Positions 8,947 to 17,417 of a DNA stretch of 63,698 bases are shown here, one piece after another. This DNA comes from an uncultured Acidobacteriota bacterium. GTDB taxonomy: Bacteria; Acidobacteriota; Vicinamibacteria; Vicinamibacterales; CAVVIG01. The stretch's first letter is position 1; every line of letters begins with the position of its first letter. The translations under genes were made by a program, and so were the position numbers. The notes below the pieces were generated by a model. The model ran no database searches and was not told the DNA's origin. It saw nothing but the letters and a program-made list of their open reading frames with translations. The stretch spans positions 1 to 63,698 of the forward strand of contig CADEDC010000030.1 of assembly GCA_902825985.1 (NCBI GenBank), in the 5' to 3' direction.

Positions 8947-11010
8947 ATGCCGATCGTGAACACGACCGCTGGCGCGCCGGGTCTGGTGCCAGCGCCCCAG
9001 GCCGGGTGGGATGACGGCCCCGACACTGAGAGGTCCGCGGGCCCGTCTGGCAGTACCCTGATCGAATGTGGAGTCACGCTCCGGCCAGGCACGTCACGCG
9101 GCAACCCGGGCACGCAGGTGCCCACGCAACCGGTGCTGCGGGTGGGTGACAGCGAACCGGCGCCGACGCATCCCTGGCTCCGTCAGACGACGGTGATCGC
9201 GGCGCTGTCTGTCGCGGCCATCGTTGCCCACCTGGTGCTGCGCTTCGGCGTCGGCGCCAGTTCGGCATCCGCCCGGATTCCGTTGCTGGTCACGCTCGCG
9301 GTCGGCGGCGTGCCCCTCCTCCATGATTTGTGGCGAAAGCTCCTGAAAAGGGAATTCAGCTCGGATCTGCTTGGCGGCATCTCCATCATCACGTCGGTCC
9401 TGCTGGGCGAGTACCTCGCGGGTTCGATCATCGTGTTGATGCTCGCGGGCGGGGAAGCGCTGGAGAGCTACGCGCTCCGCAGCGCCTCCTCGGTGCTGTC
9501 GGCGCTGGCCAGGCGAATGCCGTCGGTCGCCCACCGGAAACGCGGCGCCGCGATCGTCGACGTGAGCGTTCCCGAGGTGGCCGTCGACGACACGCTCGTG
9601 ATCTACCCGCACGACATCTGCCCGGTGGACGGTGTCGTGATCGACGGCCATGGCGTCATGGACGAGTCGTACCTGACCGGCGAACCGTTCCAGATCACCA
9701 AGACCCGCGGCTCGGTGGTGATCTCGGGTGCGATCAACGGCGGATCCGCCCTGACGATTCGCGCCACGCAGCGCGCCGCCGACTCGCGCTACGCGAAAAT
9801 CATGAACGTCATGCGCGAATCCGAGTCCCACAGGCCGGCGCTGCGCCGGCTCGGCGATCGCCTGGGTGCCGTCTACACGCCGGTCGCGCTGACGGTGGCC
9901 GTAGGCGCCTGGGCGGTGACCGGAGACCCGGTTCGCTTCCTCGCGGTCATGGTCATCGCAACGCCCTGCCCGCTCCTCATCGCCATTCCCATCGCCATCA
10001 TTGGCTCGATTTCCTTGTGCGCGCGGCGGGCGATTGTCGTCAAGACGCCTGTCGTCCTCGAGCAGATCGCCGAGTGCCGCACGGCGATCTTCGACAAGAC
10101 CGGGACGCTCACCTACGGCGAGCCGGTGCTCACGGAGCAACGGGTCGCCCCGGGCTTCACCGAGACGGGCGTGTTGTCGCTCGTGGCGGGGCTGGAACGC
10201 TACTCGAAACATCCGCTCGCGCGCGCCATCCTGGCGTCAGCGACCGGGGCCGGGATCCAGATCCCGGATGCCACCGAGGTGAGCGAAACGCCCGGTCAGG
10301 GGCTGCGTGGAACGGTTGCCGGCCATCAGGTGCAGGTCACCAGCCGGAACCAGCTGATCGCCCAGCAGGTTCCCGGCGTCGATGACCTGCCGCCACCCGG
10401 CGGTCTCGAATGCGTCGTGACGATTGACCGGCGCTACGCGGCGGCCCTGCGCTTTCGCGATGCGCCGCGGGCGGAGAGCCACTCATTCGTGGCGCATCTG
10501 GGCCCCAAGCACCAGTTCGAGAAGGTGATGATCGTCTCGGGCGATCGCGAGTCCGAGGTGCGCTATCTCGCCGAGCAGGTGGGCATCACGGACGTCCACG
10601 CCCAGAAGAGTCCGGAAGACAAGCTCGCCATCGTCCGTGCGGAGACCGCCAGAGCCAAGACCTTGTACGTGGGCGACGGGATCAACGACGCACCGGCCAT
10701 GATGGCAGCCACGGTCGGCATGGCGATCGGACAGAACAGCGACGTCACCGCCGAAGCGGCGGGCGTCGTGATCATGGACAACTCTCTCGAGAAGGTCGAC
10801 GAGTTCATGCACATCAGCCGCCGCATGCGGTCCATCGCCCTGCAGAGTGCGGTGGGCGGCATGGCGCTGAGCATCGTCGGCATGGCCTTCGCCGCCACCG
10901 GTCATTTGAGCCCGGTCGGCGGCGCCATCAGCCAGGAAATCATCGACGTGCTGGCGGTTCTCAATGCCTTGCGGGCCGCCTTCCCGCCACGCGTGATTCA
11001 CGATCTCTGA
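8947..11010 (+). CDS. Heavy-metal P1B-type ATPase with TPC motif
   Basis: A 687-residue cation-transporting ATPase of the inner membrane. The actuator motif LTGEP is near residue 243, the membrane metal-site motif [10 protein letters not shown] near 339-348, the phosphorylated aspartate of [11 protein letters not shown] near 382, and GDGINDAP near 576. Three to four hydrophobic helices precede the actuator domain and two follow the GDGIND hinge. There is no N-terminal CxxC metal-binding domain. The usual CPC of Cu/Zn/Cd pumps is replaced by TPC, so metal specificity cannot be read by analogy; TPC pumps of the P1B-5 group have been linked to Ni/Fe. The first 65 or so residues are polar and unlike the family, so the true start may be a GTG near 9145. 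No metalloregulator gene is adjacent. Confidence 0.9.
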   Translation: MPIVNTTAGAPGLVPAPQAGWDDGPDTERSAGPSGSTLIECGVTLRPGTSRGNPGTQVPTQPVLRVGDSEPAPTHPWLRQTTVIAALSVAAIVAHLVLRFGVGASSASARIPLLVTLAVGGVPLLHDLWRKLLKREFSSDLLGGISIITSVLLGEYLAGSIIVLMLAGGEALESYALRSASSVLSALARRMPSVAHRKRGAAIVDVSVPEVAVDDTLVIYPHDICPVDGVVIDGHGVMDESYLTGEPFQITKTRGSVVISGAINGGSALTIRATQRAADSRYAKIMNVMRESESHRPALRRLGDRLGAVYTPVALTVAVGAWAVTGDPVRFLAVMVIATPCPLLIAIPIAIIGSISLCARRAIVVKTPVVLEQIAECRTAIFDKTGTLTYGEPVLTEQRVAPGFTETGVLSLVAGLERYSKHPLARAILASATGAGIQIPDATEVSETPGQGLRGTVAGHQVQVTSRNQLIAQQVPGVDDLPPPGGLECVVTIDRRYAAALRFRDAPRAESHSFVAHLGPKHQFEKVMIVSGDRESEVRYLAEQVGITDVHAQKSPEDKLAIVRAETARAKTLYVGDGINDAPAMMAATVGMAIGQNSDVTAEAAGVVIMDNSLEKVDEFMHISRRMRSIALQSAVGGMALSIVGMAFAATGHLSPVGGAISQEIIDVLAVLNALRAAFPPRVIHDL

Positions 11011-11414
11011 CAGCGCGTCCGACCCGGACGCTCCCGAACGGAACGGCCGAGCCGACAGCGCCGCGGGCCGCTCCGACATCGGAAACCTGCGCGGCCGGTC
11101 CGTCTCCCTGTCGGACGGTTCCCCCGGACCGCGCCTCGTCGACGCCGCGAAGGCGACAAGGCCCCGCAGTGGATTGAGCCGACGACCGTAAGAACGCCGA
11201 AACCTGCCCTCGCGGCTGCGCTCAGAAGGTAGAGGTAGCTGCAAAGAAACCGTAACGCCGACGATGAATCCATTTTGTGCCTGATGCTGTGCAGTATTGG
11301 CTTCCTTTTCTCCCGCTTTTCTGCTGAGATATCGCGCCGTAGGTTCCGTCAAATTACCATCGCGCTCCCTCGTTACCGTTCGATCAACGTCAGTGAAGAA
11401 CAGCGGAGGTCAGT
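11011..11414. other. Intergenic leader before the VWA protein gene
   Basis: About 400 bp without a supported gene. The last 150 bp (from about 11260) are distinctly less GC-rich than the surroundings, as expected for a promoter/leader region. GGAGG at about 11405 serves the gene at 11415. I could not recognise a riboswitch or a convincing -35/-10 pair. Confidence 0.5.
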
Positions 11415-13214
11415 ATGTCTCTCTCGAGATTGGCACGCTCATCCATCACGGGAGTCTTGGCAATCGTGCTGTCGGCGCTCCTCGGGGTCGCCCCCCCAGC
11501 TCTGGCTCAAACCGTCACCCCACCGGGAATCGACATCACCAGCGGTCCCTGCTGCACAGGCGGCAGCCAGGACTTCCCGGTGTCGATCACGCTGCCGCCC
11601 AGCACGGTGACGAACACGGTCGACGTCTTCTTCCTGTTCGATGACACCGGCAGCTTTGCCGGCTTCGTCCCGACGGTGACGTCGATCTTCAGCGGACTGG
11701 TCACCTCGCTCGAGACCGCCATGCCGGACGTCAGCTTCGCCTTCGGCGTCGGCCGCTTCGAGGACTTCGGCGGACCCGGCACCGGCTTCTCCGGTGATTT
11801 TCAGACGGCGCGCCCGTTCACGCTCAACCAGCCGATCGTGACGGCAGGCACCGCCGGCGGCGCTGCCGCGCGCGACACGCTGATTGCCAACGCACTGTCG
11901 CGCACCGCCCCTGGCTTCGGCGGCGACGGTCCCGAGTCGGCACTCGAAGCGCTGGCCCAGGTGGCCACCGGAACCGGCTTCGATGGTGACGGGAACGGCT
12001 CGAGCCTCGACAGCGGGTCGGCCGGTGACGTCGCCACCCAGACCACCCCGGGCAACAGCGGCGACGTGCCGCCGTTCTCGTCGAACACCGCACCGGTCTC
12101 CGGAACCCAGGGCGGTGTCGGCTGGCGGAATGGCGCGCTGCGCCTCGTGATTCTCGCCACCGACATCTGTTCGGTGTCGGCGTTCGCGGCCGGCGGACCG
12201 ATCCTCGGCCCGATCACCGGTGCCGGCACGTCGAGCGAACCGGTCACGGCATTTGCCTGCACGAGCGTCAGCCCGGGAACCTCGCGCTTCGGCTTTGCCA
12301 GCGACGCCAAGACTTCGACCGGCAACACGGTCCTCGGCGCCGTTGCGCCGTCCGACGCCGCGCTCGTCCAGAACACGGTCTCCGCCCTGAACGATCTCGG
12401 GATCCGGGTGATCGGCATGGGTCCGTCGGCCGCGCCGACCGCCACCCCGGGACCGTCAACGGCCCCGAGCCCGTGGCTCTCCGCCATCGCCCGGCTGACC
12501 GGCGCGGTGGACGCGTCGGGCAACCCGCTCGTCTTCAGCACCTCCACGACGCTCGGCGTGCTCTCGACGGCCATTCAGAACGCCATCACGACCGCCGTCA
12601 CACTGCCGGTCGACCTGACGCTCACCAACACGACGCTGCCGTCCGGCCTGACCATGAGCTTCACACCTTCGGTGGTCAACGACGTTCCGCCCGGCGGCAC
12701 CGCGAACTTCACGGTGACGTTGACCGGCTCGGGGTCGCCGATCACCGGGGCGTTCACGATCAACTTCGCCGACTACAACAGCGGCTCGGTGCTGGGCAGC
12801 ACACCGGTGACCATTGCGTGCGACGGCGGCGGTGGCGGCGCCACCTGCCTGCGCTCGCGCGGCTGGTGGCGGAGCCACGCCTCGGCCTGGCCGATCACGA
12901 CGATGACGATCGGCGCGAGAAGCTACAGCCAGGCGGAACTCCTCAGCATCCTCGCCCAGCCGGTCAACGGCAACGGCCTCGTCTCGCTGGCGCACGAGGT
13001 GATCACGGCGAAGCTCAATGCGGCCGCCGGGGCGCCGCTACCAGCAAGCGTTGCCGACGCCATCGCCGCGGCTGACGCGTTCTACGGCAGCTTCGTGCCG
13101 CCACCCATCGGCACCGACACCGTGAAGCCGGCCATCAGCAAGCCCTACTGGCAACCGCTCAATACCTACAACAACGGGATGACGCCGGGCGGTCCGGCGC
13201 TCTGTCCGAAGTAA
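11415..13214 (+). CDS. Secreted von Willebrand factor A-like protein with WWRSHA-type C-terminal domain
   Basis: A 599-residue exported protein. A signal peptide ends near residue 32 (PALAQ). A VWA-like domain begins VDVFFLFDDTGSF, with the MIDAS-type DDTGS at 76-80; further VWA elements and insertions run to about 395. A beta-sandwich segment (TNTTLPSGLTMSFTPSVVND) follows at about 397-465. The C-terminal 120 residues start CLRSRGWWRSHASAWP and contain ELLSILAQPVNGNGLVSLAH. This resembles a recurrent but uncharacterised extracellular module whose more usual form begins TQGYWKNH. The start at 11415 has GCGGAGG upstream. It probably binds a ligand or surface through the metal site. The gene is monocistronic and followed by a strong hairpin. 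Confidence 0.85.
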   Translation: MSLSRLARSSITGVLAIVLSALLGVAPPALAQTVTPPGIDITSGPCCTGGSQDFPVSITLPPSTVTNTVDVFFLFDDTGSFAGFVPTVTSIFSGLVTSLETAMPDVSFAFGVGRFEDFGGPGTGFSGDFQTARPFTLNQPIVTAGTAGGAAARDTLIANALSRTAPGFGGDGPESALEALAQVATGTGFDGDGNGSSLDSGSAGDVATQTTPGNSGDVPPFSSNTAPVSGTQGGVGWRNGALRLVILATDICSVSAFAAGGPILGPITGAGTSSEPVTAFACTSVSPGTSRFGFASDAKTSTGNTVLGAVAPSDAALVQNTVSALNDLGIRVIGMGPSAAPTATPGPSTAPSPWLSAIARLTGAVDASGNPLVFSTSTTLGVLSTAIQNAITTAVTLPVDLTLTNTTLPSGLTMSFTPSVVNDVPPGGTANFTVTLTGSGSPITGAFTINFADYNSGSVLGSTPVTIACDGGGGGATCLRSRGWWRSHASAWPITTMTIGARSYSQAELLSILAQPVNGNGLVSLAHEVITAKLNAAAGAPLPASVADAIAAADAFYGSFVPPPIGTDTVKPAISKPYWQPLNTYNNGMTPGGPALCPK

Positions 13215-13247
13215 CCTCGGCTGGTTCGGCACGCCAGCGGGATGCGG

Positions 13248-13279
13248 CCCGCAGGGGAGCAGTGGCTCCTCTGCGGGCA
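13248..13279 (+). terminator. Strong intrinsic-type hairpin after the VWA gene
   Basis: A 14-bp stem (13248-13261 with 13266-13279; one G-T wobble) closes on a four-base AGTG loop, 34 bp after the stop codon. There is no T tract after it, so termination may need Rho or the element may act as an mRNA 3' stabiliser. Confidence 0.6.
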
Positions 13280-13341
13280 CTCCGCGCCGGGGCCGAAGCG
13301 GTCGCCGGACTCCACAGCAGAGGTCAAGGCAGGACGGACGC

Positions 13342-13917
13342 GTGTTGTTTCGACAGGATGTGCTGCGTGGCATAGCCGACGGACGCGTCACGCTCGCGTT
13401 CCGGCGGTGGCGCAGGGCGGCGCCCGCGGACGGCTCGACCGTGCGGACGCCGATTGGCATCGTCGCGCTCGAGCGCATCACCGTCATCGAGGACGGCGAC
13501 ATCACGGCCGATGACATCCGGCGGACCGGACTGTCCGCCGGCGAGCTGCGGTCGTCGCTGTCCGGCGACGGTCCGCTGCTGCGCATCGAACTCCGGCTCG
13601 CCGGTGACGACCCGCGCGTCGCGTTGCGGCAGCGCCCGCCAGGGTCGCGCGAGTTCGACGGCATCGTCGCACGGCTGGCCCGGCTCGACGAGGCGGCGTC
13701 ACCACCGTGGACGCGCGACTATCTGCAACTGATTGCCGACCAGCCCGCCACCGTGGCCCGCCGGCTCGCCGCGCAAGTGGATGCCGAACTGCTGCCATTC
13801 AAGCGCCGCGTGCGGCAACTGAAAGAGCTGGGCCTGACCGAGAGTCTCGAAGTCGGATACCGACTGTCTCCCCGCGGACAGGCCGTGCTGGCCAGGCTGC
13901 CACGCCGCCCTCAATGA
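13342..13917 (+). CDS. Uncharacterised 191-residue protein, possible ASCH/PUA-like N terminus
   Basis: A soluble protein without signal peptide or membrane segment. The N-terminal half (LFRQDVLRGIADGRVTLAFR, then TPIGIVALERITVI and DDIRRTG) has the layout of ASCH-like domains (small PUA-fold nucleic-acid-binding modules) known from short actinobacterial proteins with a similar opening; this is recall, not a verified match. The C-terminal third (RDYLQLIADQPATVARRLAA...LKELGLTESLEVGYRLSPRG) looks like a winged-helix or small helical DNA-binding unit. The start is GTG at 13342 with only a weak GGACGG upstream. The end overlaps the convergent gene at 13911 by 7 bp. Function unknown. Confidence 0.7.
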   Translation: MLFRQDVLRGIADGRVTLAFRRWRRAAPADGSTVRTPIGIVALERITVIEDGDITADDIRRTGLSAGELRSSLSGDGPLLRIELRLAGDDPRVALRQRPPGSREFDGIVARLARLDEAASPPWTRDYLQLIADQPATVARRLAAQVDAELLPFKRRVRQLKELGLTESLEVGYRLSPRGQAVLARLPRRPQ

Positions 13918-14576
13918 GCCGCGTGGGTCGCCGGATGTCCCTGTCCCCCCGTGTGGTTCGCGCACGTCACGTTCGGGTTGAACGGCGTGAACACGCCATT
14001 CGGATTGTCCCGATAGATCCAGACATGGCGGTCGAAGTGCGGTTCGAACATGTGTGCTTCGTCCAGCTCGGTGGCCGGGTCGTCGACCATCGAGTCGTAG
14101 GGAACGCCGTGGAAGGTCGGCGGCGCGGTGTGACCGGATGCCTGCCACGCCTTCTTGAACACCAGGTTCTCGACCGCGACCAGTTCCAGCCCGCCATTGG
14201 CACGCGGCTCGTAAATCAGGATGCTCGGCGAGCGGAAATCGGTGTGGGTTCCGGCTCCGTTGACCCGCGGTGACGGCGGTTCGGTGATGCCGAGCAGGTC
14301 CGGCCGGAAGAAGTGGATGCCCATCGCACCCAGCGACGCCGGCTGTCCCATCATCGTCGCGGAATCGCACAGATTGAACGGGTCACGGACGTAGCCCTCG
14401 GCGAGGGCGACGTTGACATCCTTGAACCGCGCCGTGGCCTGCCGCACGTCGTCGAGGGTCGGTTCGCCAGGTCCGGGCATCGGCCCGTCGGGTCGCGCCG
14501 CTCCGGTGGCGGCGATCGCACCCACGAACGCCACCGCAGCGAAAGTCAGAGCGAGGAGCTTGAATCGGGTCTGCAT
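13911..14576 (-). CDS. Exported protein of unknown function
   Basis: A 221-residue protein with a signal peptide (about residues 1-27, cleaved near ATGAARPD). The mature part is rich in conserved-looking His, Asp, Glu and aromatic residues (RDPFNLCDS, LGAMGIHFFRPDLL, DEAHMFEPHFDRHVWIYRDN) and contains two cysteines, compatible with a metal- or cofactor-binding periplasmic protein. I recall similar unannotated proteins in Acidobacteriota and Bradyrhizobium-like genomes. The ATG at 14576 is preceded by GGAGG at optimal spacing; a longer frame to 14657 is unlikely. It is divergent from the molybdenum hydroxylase gene, with a 9-bp inverted repeat between them. Confidence 0.8.
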   Translation of the reverse strand: MQTRFKLLALTFAAVAFVGAIAATGAARPDGPMPGPGEPTLDDVRQATARFKDVNVALAEGYVRDPFNLCDSATMMGQPASLGAMGIHFFRPDLLGITEPPSPRVNGAGTHTDFRSPSILIYEPRANGGLELVAVENLVFKKAWQASGHTAPPTFHGVPYDSMVDDPATELDEAHMFEPHFDRHVWIYRDNPNGVFTPFNPNVTCANHTGGQGHPATHAAH

Positions 14577-14688
14577 GACATCCTCCGTAATCAGTCGGAT
14601 CACGCGCGCCGCAGCGCGCCCGATCACCAACGCGTCGTGTCGGGACGAACCCCGCAACCGCGACGCGTGGGCTGGCGCTCCGACTCGT

Positions 14689-14717
14689 CCGGGCGCCGGC
14701 TAGGCGATGGCGCCCGG
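14689..14717. promoter_or_regulatory. Perfect 9-bp inverted repeat in a divergent intergenic region
   Basis: CCGGGCGCC (14689-14697) pairs exactly with GGCGCCCGG (14709-14717) across an 11-base loop. It sits midway between the divergent starts at 14576 and 14772, so an operator or a leader hairpin is possible. A second small hairpin (14740-14744 with 14752-14756) lies just before the GAGGA of the downstream gene. Confidence 0.4.
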
Positions 14718-14771
14718 CTGTGCGACGATACCCGGCAACGCGGGTGATGGTCCCGCAGGTGTGAGGACGAC

Positions 14772-17249
14772 ATGGCTGACGTGAAGAAGCTCGTGGGGCA
14801 GGACTACGTGACACCCGACCTCGTCGCGAAGGTGACGGGCACGGCGCGCTATTCCGAGGATCACCGCGCCGACGGCATGTTGTTCACCCGGCTGCTGCTG
14901 AGCCCGATGCCGCACGCCCGCGTCTCCAGGCTGGATCTCAGCGAGGCGCTCGCCCTGCCGGGCGTGAAGGCCATCCTCACGGCCGACGACCTGCCGACGC
15001 CCGGCGACAGCATGACCGACGGCGGCGGCGTCATCAAAGCCAACCCGCTCGGCGAACGTGCCCTCACCAATGAGCCGAAGTACGAGGGTGAGCCGATTCT
15101 TGCGGTCGCGGCCGTCGATGAACTGACCGCCTGCGAAGCCATCGAGCGGATCCACATCGAGTTCGAGCCGCTGCCGTTCGTCGTCGATCCGCTCGAGACC
15201 CTCCGACCGGCCGGGCCGAACGCCCGCGCCGAGGGCAATGTCTGGATTCGGCCGGCCCCGGGCGCCGCGCCGTCCTCGTTGCCGAGGATCGAGGAGGTGA
15301 AGTGGACCGAGCAGGACTTCGCCGACTACGCGGACGGCAGGTTGCCGATGGGCAAGGCGCCCGACGAGTGGTCGTACGGCGATCTGGAGGCCGGCTTCAG
15401 GGATGCCGCCCTGGTGCTCGACGACACGTTCATCACGGCCGACAACAGCCACCAGCCGCTCGAGACCCGCTCGGCGATGGCGTACTGGCAGAACGGCAAA
15501 CTGTACATGCACTGCTCCAGCCAGAGCACGGCGCAGACGGTCCCGGCCGTGGCGCGCTGGCTCGGCATGGATGCCCAGGACGTTGTCGTCATCAGCGAGT
15601 ACACCGGCGGCGGGTTCGGCAGCAAGGTGACCTCGGGATTGATTCTCGTCGTGCCGGCCCTGCTCGCGAAGAAGACCGGTGCGCCGGTGATGCTCCGCAT
15701 CACCCGTGAAGAGGAGCACTTCATCGGCCGGGCGCGGCCGAGCCAGACCGGTCGGCTGAAGCTCGGGCTGTCGAAGGACGGCCGCATTCTCGCGGCCGAC
15801 ATGTTCATCGTCGTCGACAACGGTCCCTACGAGCCGGTGAACGATCCGGCCTCGGCCGGCCGCATCCTGTCGCTGCTGTATCAGCCGCAGGCGATGCGCT
15901 GGCGCGCCCTGACCGTGGTGACCAACACGCCGCCGCGCGCGGCCCAGAGCTCACCGGGCGGGATGCAGGCGAGTGGACTGATGGAGCCCACCTTGTCGAA
16001 GGCGGCGCGTCAGCTCGGCCTCGACCAGGTCGCCATCCACCGCATCAACGCGCCGGCCGGCAAGGCGCTGATGAACGGACCGAACGCGCGCGGCGAACGC
16101 CCGCACGTCACCAGCGCGTTCGTCGCGGAAGCGCTCGACAAGGGCGCCGACATCTTCAGGTGGAACGAGCGCGCGGCGACCAGCCGCCAGCGCACCGGCA
16201 GCAAGGTCCGCGGCGTCGGCGTGGCGCTCGGCGCCTATTCCGGCGGCACCACCGGATTCGACGGCCTGTTCGTCATCAGGCCTGACGGCCGCATGTACGT
16301 GCAGTCGGGCATCGGCAACCTCGGCACCGAGTCGATGGTCGACGTGCATCGCGTGACGGCCGAGATGATGGGCATGCCATGGGACAAGGTGTCCATCACC
16401 TGGGGCAACACCTCGCAGCACCTGCCGTGGTCGTGCATCTCCGGCGGCAGCCAGACGATTCACGCGATGACCCGGGCGGCGCATGCGGCCGCCTCGGATG
16501 CCATCGCGAAAGCGCGGCAGATTGCCGCCACCGAGCTCGGCGGCAGGCCGGACGACTACACGGTGGCCGACGAACGCGTGACCGGCCGCGGCCGCAGCCT
16601 CTCGCTCGCCGACATCGCCGGCAAGGCGATCGAACTCGGCGGCGCCTTCGACGGCCACCAGCTGCCGGAGAACATCAATCCCTTCACCGTGGCGTCGGCG
16701 TCCGCGCTGGCCGGGCAGGGGCTGATGGGCGTCGCGAAGGATGCCTATCCGCGCGATGGCCAGACCCACTCCTACGTGGCCGGCTTCGCCGAAGTGGAAG
16801 TCGACGTCGAGACCGGTCAGTATCGCGTCGTCGACTATCTGGCCGTCGCCGATGTCGGCACCGTCATCCATCCGCGGGCGCTCGGTGGCCAGGTGCTCGG
16901 ACGATCGATGCTCGGCATCGGCCACGCGCTGGCGCAGAAATGGGTGTACGACCAGCAGTACGGTGTCGCGCTCGCGAAGCGCTTCTACCAGAACCGTCCG
17001 CCCAGCATTCTCGATGCACCGGCTCAGATGCGCTGGGACGCAGTTGGCATCCCCGACCCGGAAACCCCTGTCGGGGCGCGCGGCATCGGTGAACCGCCGG
17101 TGGGCGCCGGCTTGTGTGCGGTGCTGAATGCGTTGTCGGACGCGCTGGGCGACGACATCTACCGTCGTGCTCCAGTCACCCTGGACGTCATCCTCACGGC
17201 CATGGAAGCGGGCAAGCCGGTGTTCGACCCGCTGCGGGCGCACATCTAG
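14772..17249 (+). CDS. Molybdopterin-binding large subunit of a xanthine dehydrogenase-family hydroxylase
   Basis: An 825-residue protein of the CoxL/XdhB/aldehyde oxidase large-subunit family, which hydroxylates an organic substrate or oxidises an aldehyde at a molybdenum cofactor. Recognisable elements are the N-terminal fold (KVTGTARYSEDHRADGMLF), the molybdopterin contact GGGFGSK in the middle, ISGGSQTIHAM, and the C-terminal GARGIGEPPVGAG, whose Glu corresponds to the catalytic base. Length is normal. There is no Tat signal. The start has GAGGA upstream. The 2Fe-2S and FAD subunits usually encoded alongside are not adjacent, so electrons must leave through proteins encoded elsewhere. The substrate cannot be predicted. 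Confidence 0.9.
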   Translation: MADVKKLVGQDYVTPDLVAKVTGTARYSEDHRADGMLFTRLLLSPMPHARVSRLDLSEALALPGVKAILTADDLPTPGDSMTDGGGVIKANPLGERALTNEPKYEGEPILAVAAVDELTACEAIERIHIEFEPLPFVVDPLETLRPAGPNARAEGNVWIRPAPGAAPSSLPRIEEVKWTEQDFADYADGRLPMGKAPDEWSYGDLEAGFRDAALVLDDTFITADNSHQPLETRSAMAYWQNGKLYMHCSSQSTAQTVPAVARWLGMDAQDVVVISEYTGGGFGSKVTSGLILVVPALLAKKTGAPVMLRITREEEHFIGRARPSQTGRLKLGLSKDGRILAADMFIVVDNGPYEPVNDPASAGRILSLLYQPQAMRWRALTVVTNTPPRAAQSSPGGMQASGLMEPTLSKAARQLGLDQVAIHRINAPAGKALMNGPNARGERPHVTSAFVAEALDKGADIFRWNERAATSRQRTGSKVRGVGVALGAYSGGTTGFDGLFVIRPDGRMYVQSGIGNLGTESMVDVHRVTAEMMGMPWDKVSITWGNTSQHLPWSCISGGSQTIHAMTRAAHAAASDAIAKARQIAATELGGRPDDYTVADERVTGRGRSLSLADIAGKAIELGGAFDGHQLPENINPFTVASASALAGQGLMGVAKDAYPRDGQTHSYVAGFAEVEVDVETGQYRVVDYLAVADVGTVIHPRALGGQVLGRSMLGIGHALAQKWVYDQQYGVALAKRFYQNRPPSILDAPAQMRWDAVGIPDPETPVGARGIGEPPVGAGLCAVLNALSDALGDDIYRRAPVTLDVILTAMEAGKPVFDPLRAHI

Positions 17250-17417
17250 CGGCGCCGCGGTCGGCCCGCCCACCCGATGCTCGACACACTTGTGGGTGGC
17301 CCGCCGTCGCCTCGACAAATCCGTCGCCGGTCCCCGTCTCCACCGCGCGGGATCGTTGAGGATTCTCGCGTCGGTCGCGGAACGGCGGTTGCACGTGGAT
17401 GAGCCGTACCGACAGGC

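Noticed and set aside
11011..11414. A riboswitch in the leader of the VWA gene
   Set aside because: I compared the AT-richer leader with cyclic-di-GMP and other common aptamer cores and found no match.
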